A stretch of DNA of 64,000 bases from an uncultured Flavobacteriaceae bacterium (GTDB taxonomy: Bacteria; Bacteroidota; Bacteroidia; Flavobacteriales; Flavobacteriaceae): assembly GCA_947494695.1 (NCBI GenBank), contig CANLWB010000005.1, positions 393,030 to 457,029 of the forward strand. Direction: 5' to 3'. Position numbers and translations under genes: made by a program. This document shows positions 1-7,862 of the stretch, piece after piece. Every line of letters begins with the position of its first letter. The stretch's first letter is position 1. Under the pieces are notes generated by a model, which saw nothing but the letters and a program-made list of their open reading frames with translations, was not told the DNA's origin and made no database searches.

Positions 1-1041
1 GTTGCAAAACATTACGCCATGGGTAACTTTGCTCATGAAAATGTAACGATACATGCTAACGATAGAACGGTTTATCAAGGTGCAGATTCTAATCCGGGAT
101 ATTTGTACAAATTTGTGGCAGATAATGCCCAGGATTTAAGTAGTGGAAAACTATATGTTTTTAAGGGCTTAAAAAGTGGTTCTGGTAGTTGGATTCTTTT
201 AGACAATACGACGCAGTCTGAACAAAACAATACCCTATTCCAAAGTGGTCCGGGAGATCATGACGCCACCGTTTTTAATGGCATTGAGGACGTTGAAATT
301 GGTCCAGATGGAATGGTTTACTTTGCGGTTAAAGGTGAGGGGACGGTATATCGTTTTTCAGATTCAGATGTTTTAGAAACATCGGCATCCACAGTCACTA
401 TGGAGACTTTTGTTGGAGGCGGAGCGAGTTACGATATCGATCATGCCGGAGGCACAGATAACGTAGCCTGGGGAAACGGTAATGATAATCTGGCTTTTGA
501 TGGTGATGGGAATTTATGGGTATTTCAAGATAGTGGTACCAGCTTTATTTGGGTTGTAAAAAACGGACATACCCAGGCCAGTCCCGATGTGGAAGTTTTC
601 GGGATCGTTCCAACAGATTCTGAACCCACAGGGATTACGTTTACACCAGACTATAAATACCTGTTTATGTCCATTCAGCACCCGGCATTAACGAATGATG
701 CTAATCAAATTGATGCTGCTGGCAATACGGTCGATTTCAACAAAGGAACGACGTTGGTTGTAGCATTATCTACGAATTTAGGTGTGCCACTTTCTGTGGA
801 AACGGCGAAGTCTGATGACGTGAAGCTTTATCCCAACCCGTTAAATGCCACAGAACACCTAACTATAGCAGGCACGCAGATTAACAATATTAAGCTGTAT
901 TCCATATTCGGTCAGAAACTTTTAGAACAAGATTATAATGGCTTGAACAATATATCTGTTAGTTTCAGTGAAATCACAACTCCGGGAATTTATTTTGTTA
1001 AGATAAATGACAAAAAAACGGCTAAGCTTGTTATACGCTAG
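1..1041 (+). CDS. PhoX-like (DUF839) secreted protein with T9SS sorting domain, 5' truncated by window edge
   Basis: The frame is open from base 1, so the gene starts outside the window. The visible Met at base 19 lies inside the conserved PhoX/DUF839 motif (GNFAHENVTIH) and is not a start. The body has PhoX features: the AxENV-type motif, a DGDGNLWVFQD metal-loop-like segment and PTGITFTPDYKYLF near the C-terminus. The family includes calcium-dependent extracellular alkaline phosphatases, so phosphate release is possible but substrate specificity cannot be read. The last ~75 residues (from VKLYPNP to KLVIR) form a type A T9SS secretion/sorting domain, so the product is secreted or surface-attached. 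A 9-bp inverted repeat spans the stop codon (1025-1033 and 1052-1060), but no T-run follows it. Confidence 0.8.
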   Translation, partial: VAKHYAMGNFAHENVTIHANDRTVYQGADSNPGYLYKFVADNAQDLSSGKLYVFKGLKSGSGSWILLDNTTQSEQNNTLFQSGPGDHDATVFNGIEDVEIGPDGMVYFAVKGEGTVYRFSDSDVLETSASTVTMETFVGGGASYDIDHAGGTDNVAWGNGNDNLAFDGDGNLWVFQDSGTSFIWVVKNGHTQASPDVEVFGIVPTDSEPTGITFTPDYKYLFMSIQHPALTNDANQIDAAGNTVDFNKGTTLVVALSTNLGVPLSVETAKSDDVKLYPNPLNATEHLTIAGTQINNIKLYSIFGQKLLEQDYNGLNNISVSFSEITTPGIYFVKINDKKTAKLVIR

Positions 1042-1105
1042 CGGCATGTTTTAACAAGCTAATTAAGGATAAGTTTATTAATTTGAGTAACCTTACTACC
1101 ACGTG

Positions 1106-2461
1106 CTATTCGTTAGGTATTGGCCTTAAGTTAATCGAATTACTTGGTAGTTCGAATATTTCCAAATAAAAATAGGGAAGGGCTGCTATGATATGGTCGA
1201 AGATATCGGACATAATATATTCATAATTCGCCCATTCTTTATCTCTACTAAAAGCATAGATTTCAAGAGGGACACCTTGGGTAGTAGGAGCCAATTGACG
1301 TACCAGGATCATCATATCTTTGTTAACTCCAGAATGATGATTAAGGTATTCGTCTACATACTTTCTAAACACCCCAATATTGGTAAGGTTTCGTCCGTTT
1401 ATTAAGAGATCTTTATTGATCTTATTTGACTTGTTATATGATGTTATATCTTCAACCCGAGTTTTCAAATAAGAAGTTATAAGCTGAACGTCCATAAGTT
1501 TGTTAGCCTCGTTTTCAGATAAATATTTTATACTGTCTTGTTTGATAAAAATTGCTCGTTTAATACGTCTTCCTCCAGAATTCGCCATGCCTCTCCAGTT
1601 CTTAAACGAGTCGGATATTAGGGCATAGGTAGGAATGGTGGTTATGGTTTTATCAAAATTCTGAACTTTAACGGTAGCCAGATTAATTTCGGTAACATCG
1701 CCGTCTGCACCATATTTCTGGAAGGTAATCCAATCACCAATACGTACCATATCGTTAATGGACACCTGGATACTGGCCACGAAGCCCATTATAGTATCTT
1801 TAAAAACCAATATAATAACGGCTGATGCGGCTCCCATAGCGGTTAAAAACTTTAGGAATGGTGTATCTGTGATGATGGCAATGGCCGACATAAACCCAGC
1901 AACCCAGGCGAAAATCATAAATACCTGAATATAACTGTCAACTGGTTTATCCTTAAGCCTTGGGAGGGTCTTAAAGTAATCCTTCAAAGTATTTAAAAAG
2001 CTTCTTACAATCCATAGCGTTAGTACAATGGCAAACACCTGAAGACCTTTTTCAATAACCCCGTCAAAATTGGGGAAATCTTTAAAAATAATGGGGGTGA
2101 ATTCCATGGCAATCAATAACGGAATGATATGTGCGATGTTACGCGGAACTTTATTAACCACCAATAAGTCATCAAAATTAGTCTTTGATACTGAAGCGAA
2201 CTTACTAAAGGCTTTTACCAGAATCTTTCGAATTACAGCATAGAGAATAAACATGGTAATACCCAATATGAGTAAGAGTCCAATCATGTTTAGATAATCT
2301 GCTGTACTTTCTGAAATGCCCTGGTTTGTAAGGTATTCATGAATCACGTGGCGGTAGCTCTCACCAGATTGTATGGCATCTAGAGTTTCTGCCTGTAAAG
2401 TTTCTTTTATTGAAGAAGGATGGCTTGATGGTATGCTATCCAGAACGGTAGAGTCTTGCAT
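1106..2461 (-). CDS. MscS-family mechanosensitive ion channel (YbdG-like)
   Basis: This 451-aa inner-membrane channel resembles the larger MscS paralogues of the YbdG/MscM type, about 415 aa in E. coli. A cytosolic/periplasmic N-terminus is followed by five hydrophobic segments (about residues 60-80, 110-125, 145-165, 180-200 and 208-232). The last is the pore helix, with small residues (MGAASAV) followed by FKDTIMGFVASIQVSINDMVRIGDWI, the conserved MscS entry into the beta domain. The C-terminal half is the cytosolic vestibule. Such channels release osmolytes on hypo-osmotic shock. The gene starts one base after the DUF3817 gene ends and is the last of three minus-strand membrane protein genes (DedA-like, DUF3817, MscS), probably co-transcribed. 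Confidence 0.88.
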   Translation of the reverse strand: MQDSTVLDSIPSSHPSSIKETLQAETLDAIQSGESYRHVIHEYLTNQGISESTADYLNMIGLLLILGITMFILYAVIRKILVKAFSKFASVSKTNFDDLLVVNKVPRNIAHIIPLLIAMEFTPIIFKDFPNFDGVIEKGLQVFAIVLTLWIVRSFLNTLKDYFKTLPRLKDKPVDSYIQVFMIFAWVAGFMSAIAIITDTPFLKFLTAMGAASAVIILVFKDTIMGFVASIQVSINDMVRIGDWITFQKYGADGDVTEINLATVKVQNFDKTITTIPTYALISDSFKNWRGMANSGGRRIKRAIFIKQDSIKYLSENEANKLMDVQLITSYLKTRVEDITSYNKSNKINKDLLINGRNLTNIGVFRKYVDEYLNHHSGVNKDMMILVRQLAPTTQGVPLEIYAFSRDKEWANYEYIMSDIFDHIIAALPYFYLEIFELPSNSINLRPIPNE

Positions 2462-2462
2462 A

Positions 2463-2753
2463 TTAGGTGAGGCGCTTTAAATATTTATGGTCGATATAAA
2501 AGGTTCCGAAAGGAATGACTGAGGCAATGAGTATGATTAAAAACTGATTTATAGTCCAATTTGTTTCTTTTTTATACATAAAAGCCAGAATAATATAACC
2601 CATAAACAGGAGACCATGTGGCATTCCCAACATTTTAACATATTGCGGATCACCAGAAATATACTTAATAGGCGTGGCAATAAAGAGTAATAGAATATAA
2701 GAAACACCTTCTAAAAAAGCGACCAGTCGAAATATATTAATAAATGACAGCAT
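2463..2753 (-). CDS. DUF3817 small integral membrane protein
   Basis: A 96-aa protein with three predicted transmembrane segments (about residues 5-25, 42-60 and 70-86). The conserved DUF3817 pattern is present: FRLVAFLEGVSYILLL at the N-terminus, KMLGMPHGLLFMGYI in the middle, and FGTFYIDHKYLK at the C-terminus. The family function is unknown. Members are widespread in Bacteroidota and Actinobacteria, often beside transporters. The gene sits between a DedA-type gene (61 bp upstream) and the MscS-type channel (1 bp downstream), all on the minus strand, so co-transcription is likely. The Met start follows a short AT-rich leader and gives a normal family length. Confidence 0.8.
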   Translation of the reverse strand: MLSFINIFRLVAFLEGVSYILLLFIATPIKYISGDPQYVKMLGMPHGLLFMGYIILAFMYKKETNWTINQFLIILIASVIPFGTFYIDHKYLKRLT

Positions 2754-2814
2754 ACATATTTTTTAAACACAAAAATACAATGTCAAAGGCTAAAAGCCTA
2801 GTGTTTACAGGTTT

Positions 2815-3432
2815 TTATAAGACATTAAATATTATGAGTCCGTAGATAACAAAACGTAACAAACGCAGGGAACCATAAAGAACAACGCCTTTAAAAGGAA
2901 AACGAATAATCCCTGCTGCTATACAAGACATAGAAAAGGGCAGTGGAAGCAGGGCTCCAACAATAATGAGGAATCCGCCCCATTTTTTAGAGTTTTTAAG
3001 CTGCTTAGCCATTTTAACTTCCAAATAATTATGAACACTCTCAATTCTGGTAATTAAAACGCCTAACCAGTACGAAATTAAGCCTCCAAAATATGACAGA
3101 AACGCCAAAATACTAAGATATAACCATGGACTTGGCATTTTTCCAGACCAGGCTATAAAAACCTCGGGGGGAATAATTCCTAAAAGCGCCTCTGAAGCAA
3201 AGAAAAAACCCAACACACCATAAACAGGTAATGTTTCGGTCATTCTAACCAGAGCATCGTTAATATTAAAAAAGTGATTTAAAACATAAATTCCAGCAAT
3301 AAGAACGATCAATACAGGCAAAGCCTTTTTAACGGCATCCCAAACAAAATTGTAAAATCCGGTGTAACTATAATACTGATGCAGTAAATGCAAGCGCTTT
3401 TTCTCAGTCTTAGACTTGGGCTTAGATTTCAT
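2815..3432 (-). CDS. DedA/VTT-domain (SNARE-associated) membrane protein
   Basis: A 205-aa polytopic protein. After a basic N-terminus (residues 1-15, KSKPKSKTEKKR) there are hydrophobic segments at about 35-55, 70-90, 105-130, 150-175 and 185-205. The middle shows the VTT/DedA-like pattern: a re-entrant segment rich in Gly/Pro (FFFASEALLGIIPPEVFIAW), then SYFGGLISYWLG, then a Pro-containing segment (LLPLPFSMSCIAAGIIRFP). DedA proteins support membrane homeostasis and undecaprenyl-phosphate or lipid flipping, but a role here is inference. It is the first gene of the minus-strand trio with DUF3817 and MscS. Its upstream side is the long gene-poor stretch that begins the accessory island. Confidence 0.75.
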   Translation of the reverse strand: MKSKPKSKTEKKRLHLLHQYYSYTGFYNFVWDAVKKALPVLIVLIAGIYVLNHFFNINDALVRMTETLPVYGVLGFFFASEALLGIIPPEVFIAWSGKMPSPWLYLSILAFLSYFGGLISYWLGVLITRIESVHNYLEVKMAKQLKNSKKWGGFLIIVGALLPLPFSMSCIAAGIIRFPFKGVVLYGSLRLLRFVIYGLIIFNVL

Positions 3433-3725
3433 TATTTATGTAAATTTACAGGCAAGCAAATATACTAGTATCTACGGTATTATAAAAGCAGTAAGCTATA
3501 TTTTAGTTCAAATTTAACATTGGAAAGCGCTAATACGGTTTTAAATAACAACACTATGGACATTTTATGTATCCTTTTAAAATACAGTTATTTGTGCTTC
3601 TCGTTTATCTTAGAATATATAAGGGAATAAGGAAAGACTTAGAAGTGTTGAAATTTTCTATTTTACATAATATTAATTATAGTACATTTTATAACAATTA
3701 GCGGAATAGCGCTTTTTAGCGATAT

Positions 3726-3780
3726 TTGACATAATTGCAGATATAACGGCTTAGACTTATATCGATAGTAATTATGTCAA
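3726..3780. repeat. attC-like imperfect hairpin (11-bp arms)
   Basis: TTGACATAATT at 3726-3736 is exactly complementary to AATTATGTCAA at 3770-3780, with a loop of about 33 nt. The arms share the ACATAA/TTATGT core with the inverted-repeat elements at 8996-9071 and 9865-10011. Confidence 0.5.
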
Positions 3781-3927
3781 GCTAATTGTGGCTTCGTTAG
3801 AATAATTTAGATGTGTAGCTATAATTCAATATTATGTAAAATATCCCAGAATGTTTATAGTTTCATAATAACGTTTAGTACTTGGGTCATGAAACATTCG
3901 TATTATGCTTCTCGTATAATTTTAATA

Positions 3928-3947
3928 CCTGCCTGCCGGCAGGCAGG
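3928..3947. repeat. 20-nt perfect palindrome
   Basis: The sequence CCTGCCTGCCGGCAGGCAGG reads identically on both strands. It is GC-rich in a very AT-rich stretch, and this type of sequence is commonly dispersed in Flavobacteriaceae intergenic regions. It is probably a REP-like element. Confidence 0.7.
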
Positions 3948-4054
3948 TTCTGTACGATGGTTCATGTTTTTTTAAATAAGCGATTCTCAAGAAACTTCAC
4001 GTTTATACATTATGAACTATAATTAGTCGTTATGTAAAATTGCCGCTGCCAAGC

Positions 4055-4125
4055 GCTCGTCCCGATTTTATATCGGGATATCCATCGCTTGCCTGAGCTT
4101 GTCCTGAGCGTAGCCGAAGGGTCAA
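4055..4125. repeat. REP-like intergenic repeat block
   Basis: A short hairpin (TCCCGA...TCGGGA, about 4060-4079) is followed by CCTGAGCTTGTCCTGAGCG and TAGCCGAAGGG. The GAGCGTAGCCGAA core recurs at about 15677-15690, and a GCTGAGCCTGCCGAAG variant at about 15764-15780. This type of sequence is often seen dispersed in bacterial intergenic regions. Confidence 0.55.
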
Positions 4126-4396
4126 AAAAAGCTAACTTTTAGATTCCGTTTTGAGCTTTACGTTGGCGAGGATATTTTCGTTATATTTTTTTCACGGGCT
4201 TTTCGTTTGGTTGCCACAAGAGTATAAAATTTTCCCTTTCTCAAAATCCACACTTTAAAATTTCTATACACTTGTTATATGTATGGATCCGATTAGGCTT
4301 CTTTTGTTTAGTATTTCTAACATTATGTCAAATACGACAGAAATATTACGGCTCGTTACGCTATATTTTAGACTATTTAGAGTTAAGAGAATGTAC

Positions 4397-4415
4397 AAAT
4401 GTCCAGTGGACATTT
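4397..4415. repeat. 19-nt perfect palindrome
   Basis: AAATGTCCAGTGGACATTT has 9-bp arms around one central base. About 50 bp downstream, ATCATTCACTGGATAATC (4465-4482) recurs in inverted orientation with one mismatch at 9917-9934, on the far side of the toxin-antitoxin and defence-like genes. Confidence 0.6.
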
Positions 4416-4583
4416 TTAGCTAAATACAATTTGAAACGATTTATAAAGTGTTATAAACAAATACAATCATTCACTGGATAATCGCATTTCTATAGCCTAA
4501 AATATACACGCTCCACTCACCTATTGTTTTAGCCAAAATTATATGAGGTCGTTTTGTCAACGTTCTACTTAAGTAGAAAGAGT

Positions 4584-4895
4584 TTAAGAGCTTTTTTGAT
4601 TATAAAATACCTTACCAACTCTATTTATATGTTCAATTAATTCTTTATTATCAATATTTCTAAATATTGATAAATCAAACTTATACGGTAAAAATTTATC
4701 CTCTAACTGACTTTCAATCCTTAACAATTTATCAAAAGTTAATTTTTCCCCTTTCAAAGTAATATCAATATCTGAACCTTCTCGATAGTTACCTTTAGCA
4801 CGAGACCCAAAAATAATTGCTTCTTTTATTTCTGAGTTAGTTCTAAATACTTCAAGTATTTTTTCAATTGACATATTGCTCAAACCATATTTCAT
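4584..4895 (-). CDS. mntA: MNT-type nucleotidyltransferase (antitoxin of HEPN/MNT pair)
   Basis: A 103-aa minimal nucleotidyltransferase. The motif GSRAKGNYREGSDIDI (about residues 30-45) is the polymerase-beta-type GSxxxG...SDxD active site, and a third acidic residue comes from DLSIF further on. In characterised HEPN/MNT systems the MNT protein neutralises the HEPN RNase by adding AMP to the tyrosine of its RxxxxHxY motif. The gene starts 8 bp after the HEPN gene ends, in the usual toxin-then-antitoxin order, and is the last gene of an operon that also carries an XRE regulator and a tiny peptide. The length matches minimal MNT proteins. The symbol follows the family name and its function in this organism is untested. 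Confidence 0.85.
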   Translation of the reverse strand: MKYGLSNMSIEKILEVFRTNSEIKEAIIFGSRAKGNYREGSDIDITLKGEKLTFDKLLRIESQLEDKFLPYKFDLSIFRNIDNKELIEHINRVGKVFYNQKSS

Positions 4896-4903
4896 TACTC
4901 TTC

Positions 4904-5338
4904 CTAAAATAAATTTTGTTGTTCTCCTTCTCTCAACTCAATCATTTTATAACTAAAATTGTTGAATAGATTAACATAATCATTTAATATATTGCTGACA
5001 ATTTCATTGGCAGTATCCTCATCATAAGTATGAGTTGTTTTATTACGACTAATAATCATATCCATCCATATTTCTCCATTACCTATTAAATTAAATTTAA
5101 AAGCTTCTCTAGTCGCATCTCGACTACCTCGTATTTCTGAGTTACCTTGGTGAAAAAAGTAATCTTTCATTACATTCCAAGCTAGTTCGTGTGTGAATTC
5201 GAATGATTGAATTAAACCTTGCTGTTCTAGTTCACTTAATTTTCTTTCATCCGCAATATTAATTGCCTTATTAAGCTGAGTTAATGCTTTATTATAGTTA
5301 CTTAAACGTTGATGCCAACGTATATCTTCATTACTCAT
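4904..5338 (-). CDS. hepT: HEPN-domain toxin (HI0074-type nucleotidyltransferase substrate-binding protein)
   Basis: A 144-aa helical protein of the HI0074/HEPN family. The HEPN signature is visible as RNKTTHTY at about residues 98-105, the R-x4-H-x-Y motif. The Arg and His form the RNase site, and the Tyr is the residue AMPylated by the partner in studied systems. FTHELAWNVMKDYF (about 48-62) is the other conserved helix of the family. The gene lies 8 bp upstream of the MNT gene and 40 bp downstream of a 36-aa reading frame that overlaps an XRE regulator gene. Toxicity through tRNA or mRNA cleavage is the family expectation and has not been shown here. Confidence 0.85.
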   Translation of the reverse strand: MSNEDIRWHQRLSNYNKALTQLNKAINIADERKLSELEQQGLIQSFEFTHELAWNVMKDYFFHQGNSEIRGSRDATREAFKFNLIGNGEIWMDMIISRNKTTHTYDEDTANEIVSNILNDYVNLFNNFSYKMIELREGEQQNLF

Positions 5339-5378
5339 TGTTATTTTTTTAATGACTTACAATTAATTATATGTTTTA

Positions 5379-5489
5379 TTATTTTCTTATCTCCAATAAA
5401 AAATCAATCTCTTCCCTCCCATCGATTTTTCTTGTTAACCCTAAATCGAAATTTGCTAATTCAGATTTTAGAAACTCTAACGCAATCAT
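5379..5489 (-). CDS. 36-aa peptide translationally coupled to the XRE gene
   Basis: This short frame begins at an ATG overlapping the XRE stop codon in an ATGA arrangement (start A at 5489, XRE TGA at 5486-5488) and ends at TAA 5379-5381. The peptide is acidic and mixed-charge, starting MIALEFLKSELANFDLGL and ending in REEIDFLLEIRK. It has no recognised domain. The exact 4-nt overlap and its place between the XRE gene and the HEPN gene argue that it is translated. It could be a small functional partner of the regulator, or the remnant of a longer protein. The antisense frame over the same bases looks like a shadow. Confidence 0.5.
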   Translation of the reverse strand: MIALEFLKSELANFDLGLTRKIDGREEIDFLLEIRK

Positions 5490-5692
5490 TTTGTAGCAAC
5501 TAATAACTCTCTAATATCCACATCCAAGATTTCAGCTATTCTTTTTAAATCTTTTAAATGTGGTTGAGATTTATTATTGCAAAAAGCCGTTACTGAAGTC
5601 GTACTTTTTCCAAGTTCTTCCGCAAGCCATACTTGCGATTTTCCTTGAATGACTAAAACTTCTTTTATTCTATTTATCCTTTCTACTGCCAT
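5486..5692 (-). CDS. XRE-family HTH regulator, first gene of the HEPN/MNT operon
   Basis: A 68-aa protein that is essentially one Cro/C1-type helix-turn-helix: IKEVLVIQGKSQVWLAEELG / KSTTSVTAFCNNKSQPHL / DLKRIAEILDVDIREL. The recognition helix lies around STTSVTAFCNN (about residues 28-38). Small XRE proteins of this kind usually repress their own promoter and adjacent toxin-antitoxin genes. The gene is followed directly by the overlapping 36-aa frame, then HEPN and MNT, on the same strand. Upstream (5745-5831) are four copies of an AAGTTTRAATTAA-like sequence, a good operator candidate shared with the divergent gene at 5887. Confidence 0.85.
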   Translation of the reverse strand: MAVERINRIKEVLVIQGKSQVWLAEELGKSTTSVTAFCNNKSQPHLKDLKRIAEILDVDIRELLVATK

Positions 5693-5744
5693 AATTATTT
5701 GATGTATTCTACCTTAAATATATAATACATACTTATTAAAACAT

Positions 5745-5831
5745 AAGTTTAAATTAAATTTTATTAATCTAAACTTGCATTTTTAAAATTTAATCTATAA
5801 GTTTGAATTAACTTTATGTAAGTTAAAATTA
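5745..5831. promoter_or_regulatory. Putative XRE operator array (four AAGTTTRAATTAA-like boxes)
   Basis: Box 1 is at 5745-5758, box 2 is inverted at 5764-5776, box 3 is at 5799-5811, and box 4 (degenerate, AAGTTAAAATTA) is at 5820-5831. They sit between the XRE start at 5692 and the divergent start at 5887. The region is AT-rich, so chance similarity is possible, but the shared AAGTTT core and the spacing support a binding-site array. Confidence 0.5.
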
Positions 5832-5886
5832 TATAAATGTAATTTTTAGTTAAATATTTATTGTTAATAACTTTATTTCAAATTTT

Positions 5887-6084
5887 ATGCCATATCCTAA
5901 ATACACTAAAGCCGACCTTGAGAAAATCGTATATACACAATTAGATAATCTAAATGCTATCCACGACTTGTTACGTATTATAAAACTTCAAAATGAGATG
6001 ATTGAAAATGCTAATAAGAGATTAAAAGATGAAATTATTGATTTTAAAAAACGGGTTAATTATGGGAGTGGTAAGCTTGAATAA
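5887..6084 (+). CDS. Small hypothetical protein (65 aa), divergent from the XRE operon
   Basis: A 65-aa highly charged, probably helical protein (start MPYPKYTKADLEKIVYT; middle LLRIIKLQNEMIENANKRLK; end GSGKLE). No family was recognised. The central stretch has spaced hydrophobics compatible with a short coiled coil. It is transcribed away from the XRE/HEPN/MNT operon across the operator-like array and ends 3 bp before the convergent 566-aa gene. It may be a small component of the same accessory module. The reading frame has a clean ATG and ordinary codon use for this AT-rich island, so I judge it real, but function is unknown. Confidence 0.5.
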   Translation: MPYPKYTKADLEKIVYTQLDNLNAIHDLLRIIKLQNEMIENANKRLKDEIIDFKKRVNYGSGKLE

Positions 6085-6087
6085 AGG

Positions 6088-7788
6088 CTAAAAACCTATA
6101 GAAATTTTACTCTTTTGAACTTGTAATATTTCATCCTCTATAGAATCTATTTCTTCTTTAGATAGATTTTTATCATATTTTAAATTATTCTCTTTTATCT
6201 TTCTCGTTAAGAGTTTTATATCTTTTTTATAATTACTGTTTTCAGTTACTAATTTAATTAACGTATACCAAGAGCACCAAGATGCTCTGTTATCTTCTTT
6301 TTGGTCAGAAAAATGAGAAAAATTACGTCCTAAAATTAACAATTCAATGTTCTTAATATCATTCTGATTTATTCCTTTTATATCATTTTTAATTAGTTCA
6401 AATATTTCTCTCTCTTTTAGCCAACTCTCAACTTTATCAATCCATTTAATACTAGAACTATAAAAGTTTTTAGACATACTATATCTCATTTTCATAGAAG
6501 CACCAAAATCATCTAACCACTTTAGCTGAACTAATAATATTGTTTTACTATTAATATCATAAATTAATGCATCTATATCTGTTATCAATTTACCATTTAG
6601 TTTAAGGTTGATATTTCTAGAAATAGAAATTAAATTTTTAGCATCTAAAAGTTTATACAAATCATCTTTAAAAACTTTTTCCCTGTGGTTCACTGCGTTA
6701 AAGTAATCTCTTTCATAATGAAATTTTAAAGAACGAGTTAGATATGCAAATGGATTATTTAAAATTCCTGCTAATGATTTCAATATAAACTCTTTTGATA
6801 TTCTTATTAATGGCGGTGGTGCATTTCCTGCAGAATCTCCAAGTTTATCAACATCCTTTTCATCAATTGAAAGTTTAACTAAAAAGGAAAACACTTTTTT
6901 ATAGTCAAGTTTTTTGTGAATAGAAATACTATATGCCAAATCATCAATTCTCTCATCCAAGGGGTATAAATTCCAAGGATTAATTGTATAATTAGTTTTT
7001 CTTAAAAGTGCTAAACAATGGTCTTTATGTTTCAAAGAATAGCCAATAATAGCATCTATAATCATAATAATTTCTCCGAAACTCAATAAGCCAAATTTTG
7101 CATCTAAAGGAAAAGAATCACTACCAGTCATTCTTCTTCTAAAAAGCCTTCCTACTATTTCATAATGTTCATCTAATTCACTGGTAGAATCATACTTTAT
7201 AAAATGTTCTTTCCAAATAGAAACTTTTTCAAAAACCTGTTTCTCAACTATTGGTTTTAAATACTTTAATCGTGTTAAATCTTTTTCAGAAAAAGAAATT
7301 TGGTTTTGCCACCAATTAAAATCTTCTACAACTAATTGTTCCCTATTTGGAGATGGAAAAAGATTAGTAAATTTATAATCATTAGTATTTATTTTATTTA
7401 TACTAAATAATTGTTGATTAGCTAGTTCTATATATTTTTCAATATATCCTATGTGTCCAAATCTAATATTCGTATCGTTAGCCCATTTAACTCCATTACT
7501 ATCAGACACGAATAATGGGTAACCAGATTTATTTATACTTTTATCAATAAATGTTTTTAAGCTGTTATAAAAACCTGCTGAAATATAACTGAAAACTATA
7601 TATGCATTTTCATATTCTTTGTCTTCTCTTGGCAAAAGAAAATAGACATATACGAATGCACTATCTATAGACCTAGTTAATTCAAGCATAGCGATACGAG
7701 AATCATCAAAAGAAAATGTTTTTCTTATTTTAAGTTTTTCTTGTTCAATTTTACTTCTTATTTCTTTTATATAAATTTCTTTTGTCAT
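6088..7788 (-). CDS. Unknown 566-aa protein with PD-(D/E)xK-like nuclease motif
   Basis: I do not recognise the family of this large, Lys/Asn/Ile-rich soluble protein. Around residues 395-425 it has GKLITDIDALIYD followed by ILLVQLKW. This fits the core of PD-(D/E)xK nucleases (Asp at about 404, then Q-x-K at about 420, a known variant of E-x-K, on two beta strands), so a C-terminal nuclease-like domain is likely (inference). The N-terminal 350 residues are mostly helical with no visible motif. No signal peptide or membrane segment is seen. The gene is divergent from an AlbA_2 protein 74 bp away and sits among toxin-antitoxin genes, consistent with a defence or mobile-element role. Base composition is markedly AT-rich. 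Confidence 0.6.
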   Translation of the reverse strand: MTKEIYIKEIRSKIEQEKLKIRKTFSFDDSRIAMLELTRSIDSAFVYVYFLLPREDKEYENAYIVFSYISAGFYNSLKTFIDKSINKSGYPLFVSDSNGVKWANDTNIRFGHIGYIEKYIELANQQLFSINKINTNDYKFTNLFPSPNREQLVVEDFNWWQNQISFSEKDLTRLKYLKPIVEKQVFEKVSIWKEHFIKYDSTSELDEHYEIVGRLFRRRMTGSDSFPLDAKFGLLSFGEIIMIIDAIIGYSLKHKDHCLALLRKTNYTINPWNLYPLDERIDDLAYSISIHKKLDYKKVFSFLVKLSIDEKDVDKLGDSAGNAPPPLIRISKEFILKSLAGILNNPFAYLTRSLKFHYERDYFNAVNHREKVFKDDLYKLLDAKNLISISRNINLKLNGKLITDIDALIYDINSKTILLVQLKWLDDFGASMKMRYSMSKNFYSSSIKWIDKVESWLKEREIFELIKNDIKGINQNDIKNIELLILGRNFSHFSDQKEDNRASWCSWYTLIKLVTENSNYKKDIKLLTRKIKENNLKYDKNLSKEEIDSIEDEILQVQKSKISIGF

Positions 7789-7862
7789 TTATTTTTAGAT
7801 ACGTATATGCTAATTCAATTGTAATCAATAAATTACAATTTAAAATTTTTTAACTATAAATA

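Larger units (their letters stand above)
3433..4583. other. Gene-poor, repeat-rich stretch at the left edge of the accessory island
   Basis: I see no convincing gene in these 1.15 kb. The single 69-codon frame near 4272-4481 has no recognisable product. The stretch holds several inverted repeats: arms at 3726-3736/3770-3780 (TTGACATAATT and its complement), the palindromes at 3928-3947 and 4397-4415, and a REP-like block at 4055-4125. It also has two copies of a motif resembling TATAATnnnCRTTATGYAAAATTGCC (about 3816-3845 and 4013-4055) that recurs at 9048-9071 and 9978-10020. The pattern suggests accumulated mobile or recombination-related debris. Confidence 0.6.

Noticed and set aside
1025..1060. 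Terminator after the PhoX-like gene
   Set aside because: The 9-bp inverted repeat starts before the stop codon and lacks a T-run.
4272..4481. 69-codon plus-strand frame in the left intergenic region
   Set aside because: It has no recognisable domain, lies in repeat-rich DNA and contains the 19-nt palindrome; it is likely chance.
5309..5503. 64-codon plus-strand frame
   Set aside because: It is antisense to the 36-aa frame and to the ends of the HEPN and XRE genes; it is a shadow.
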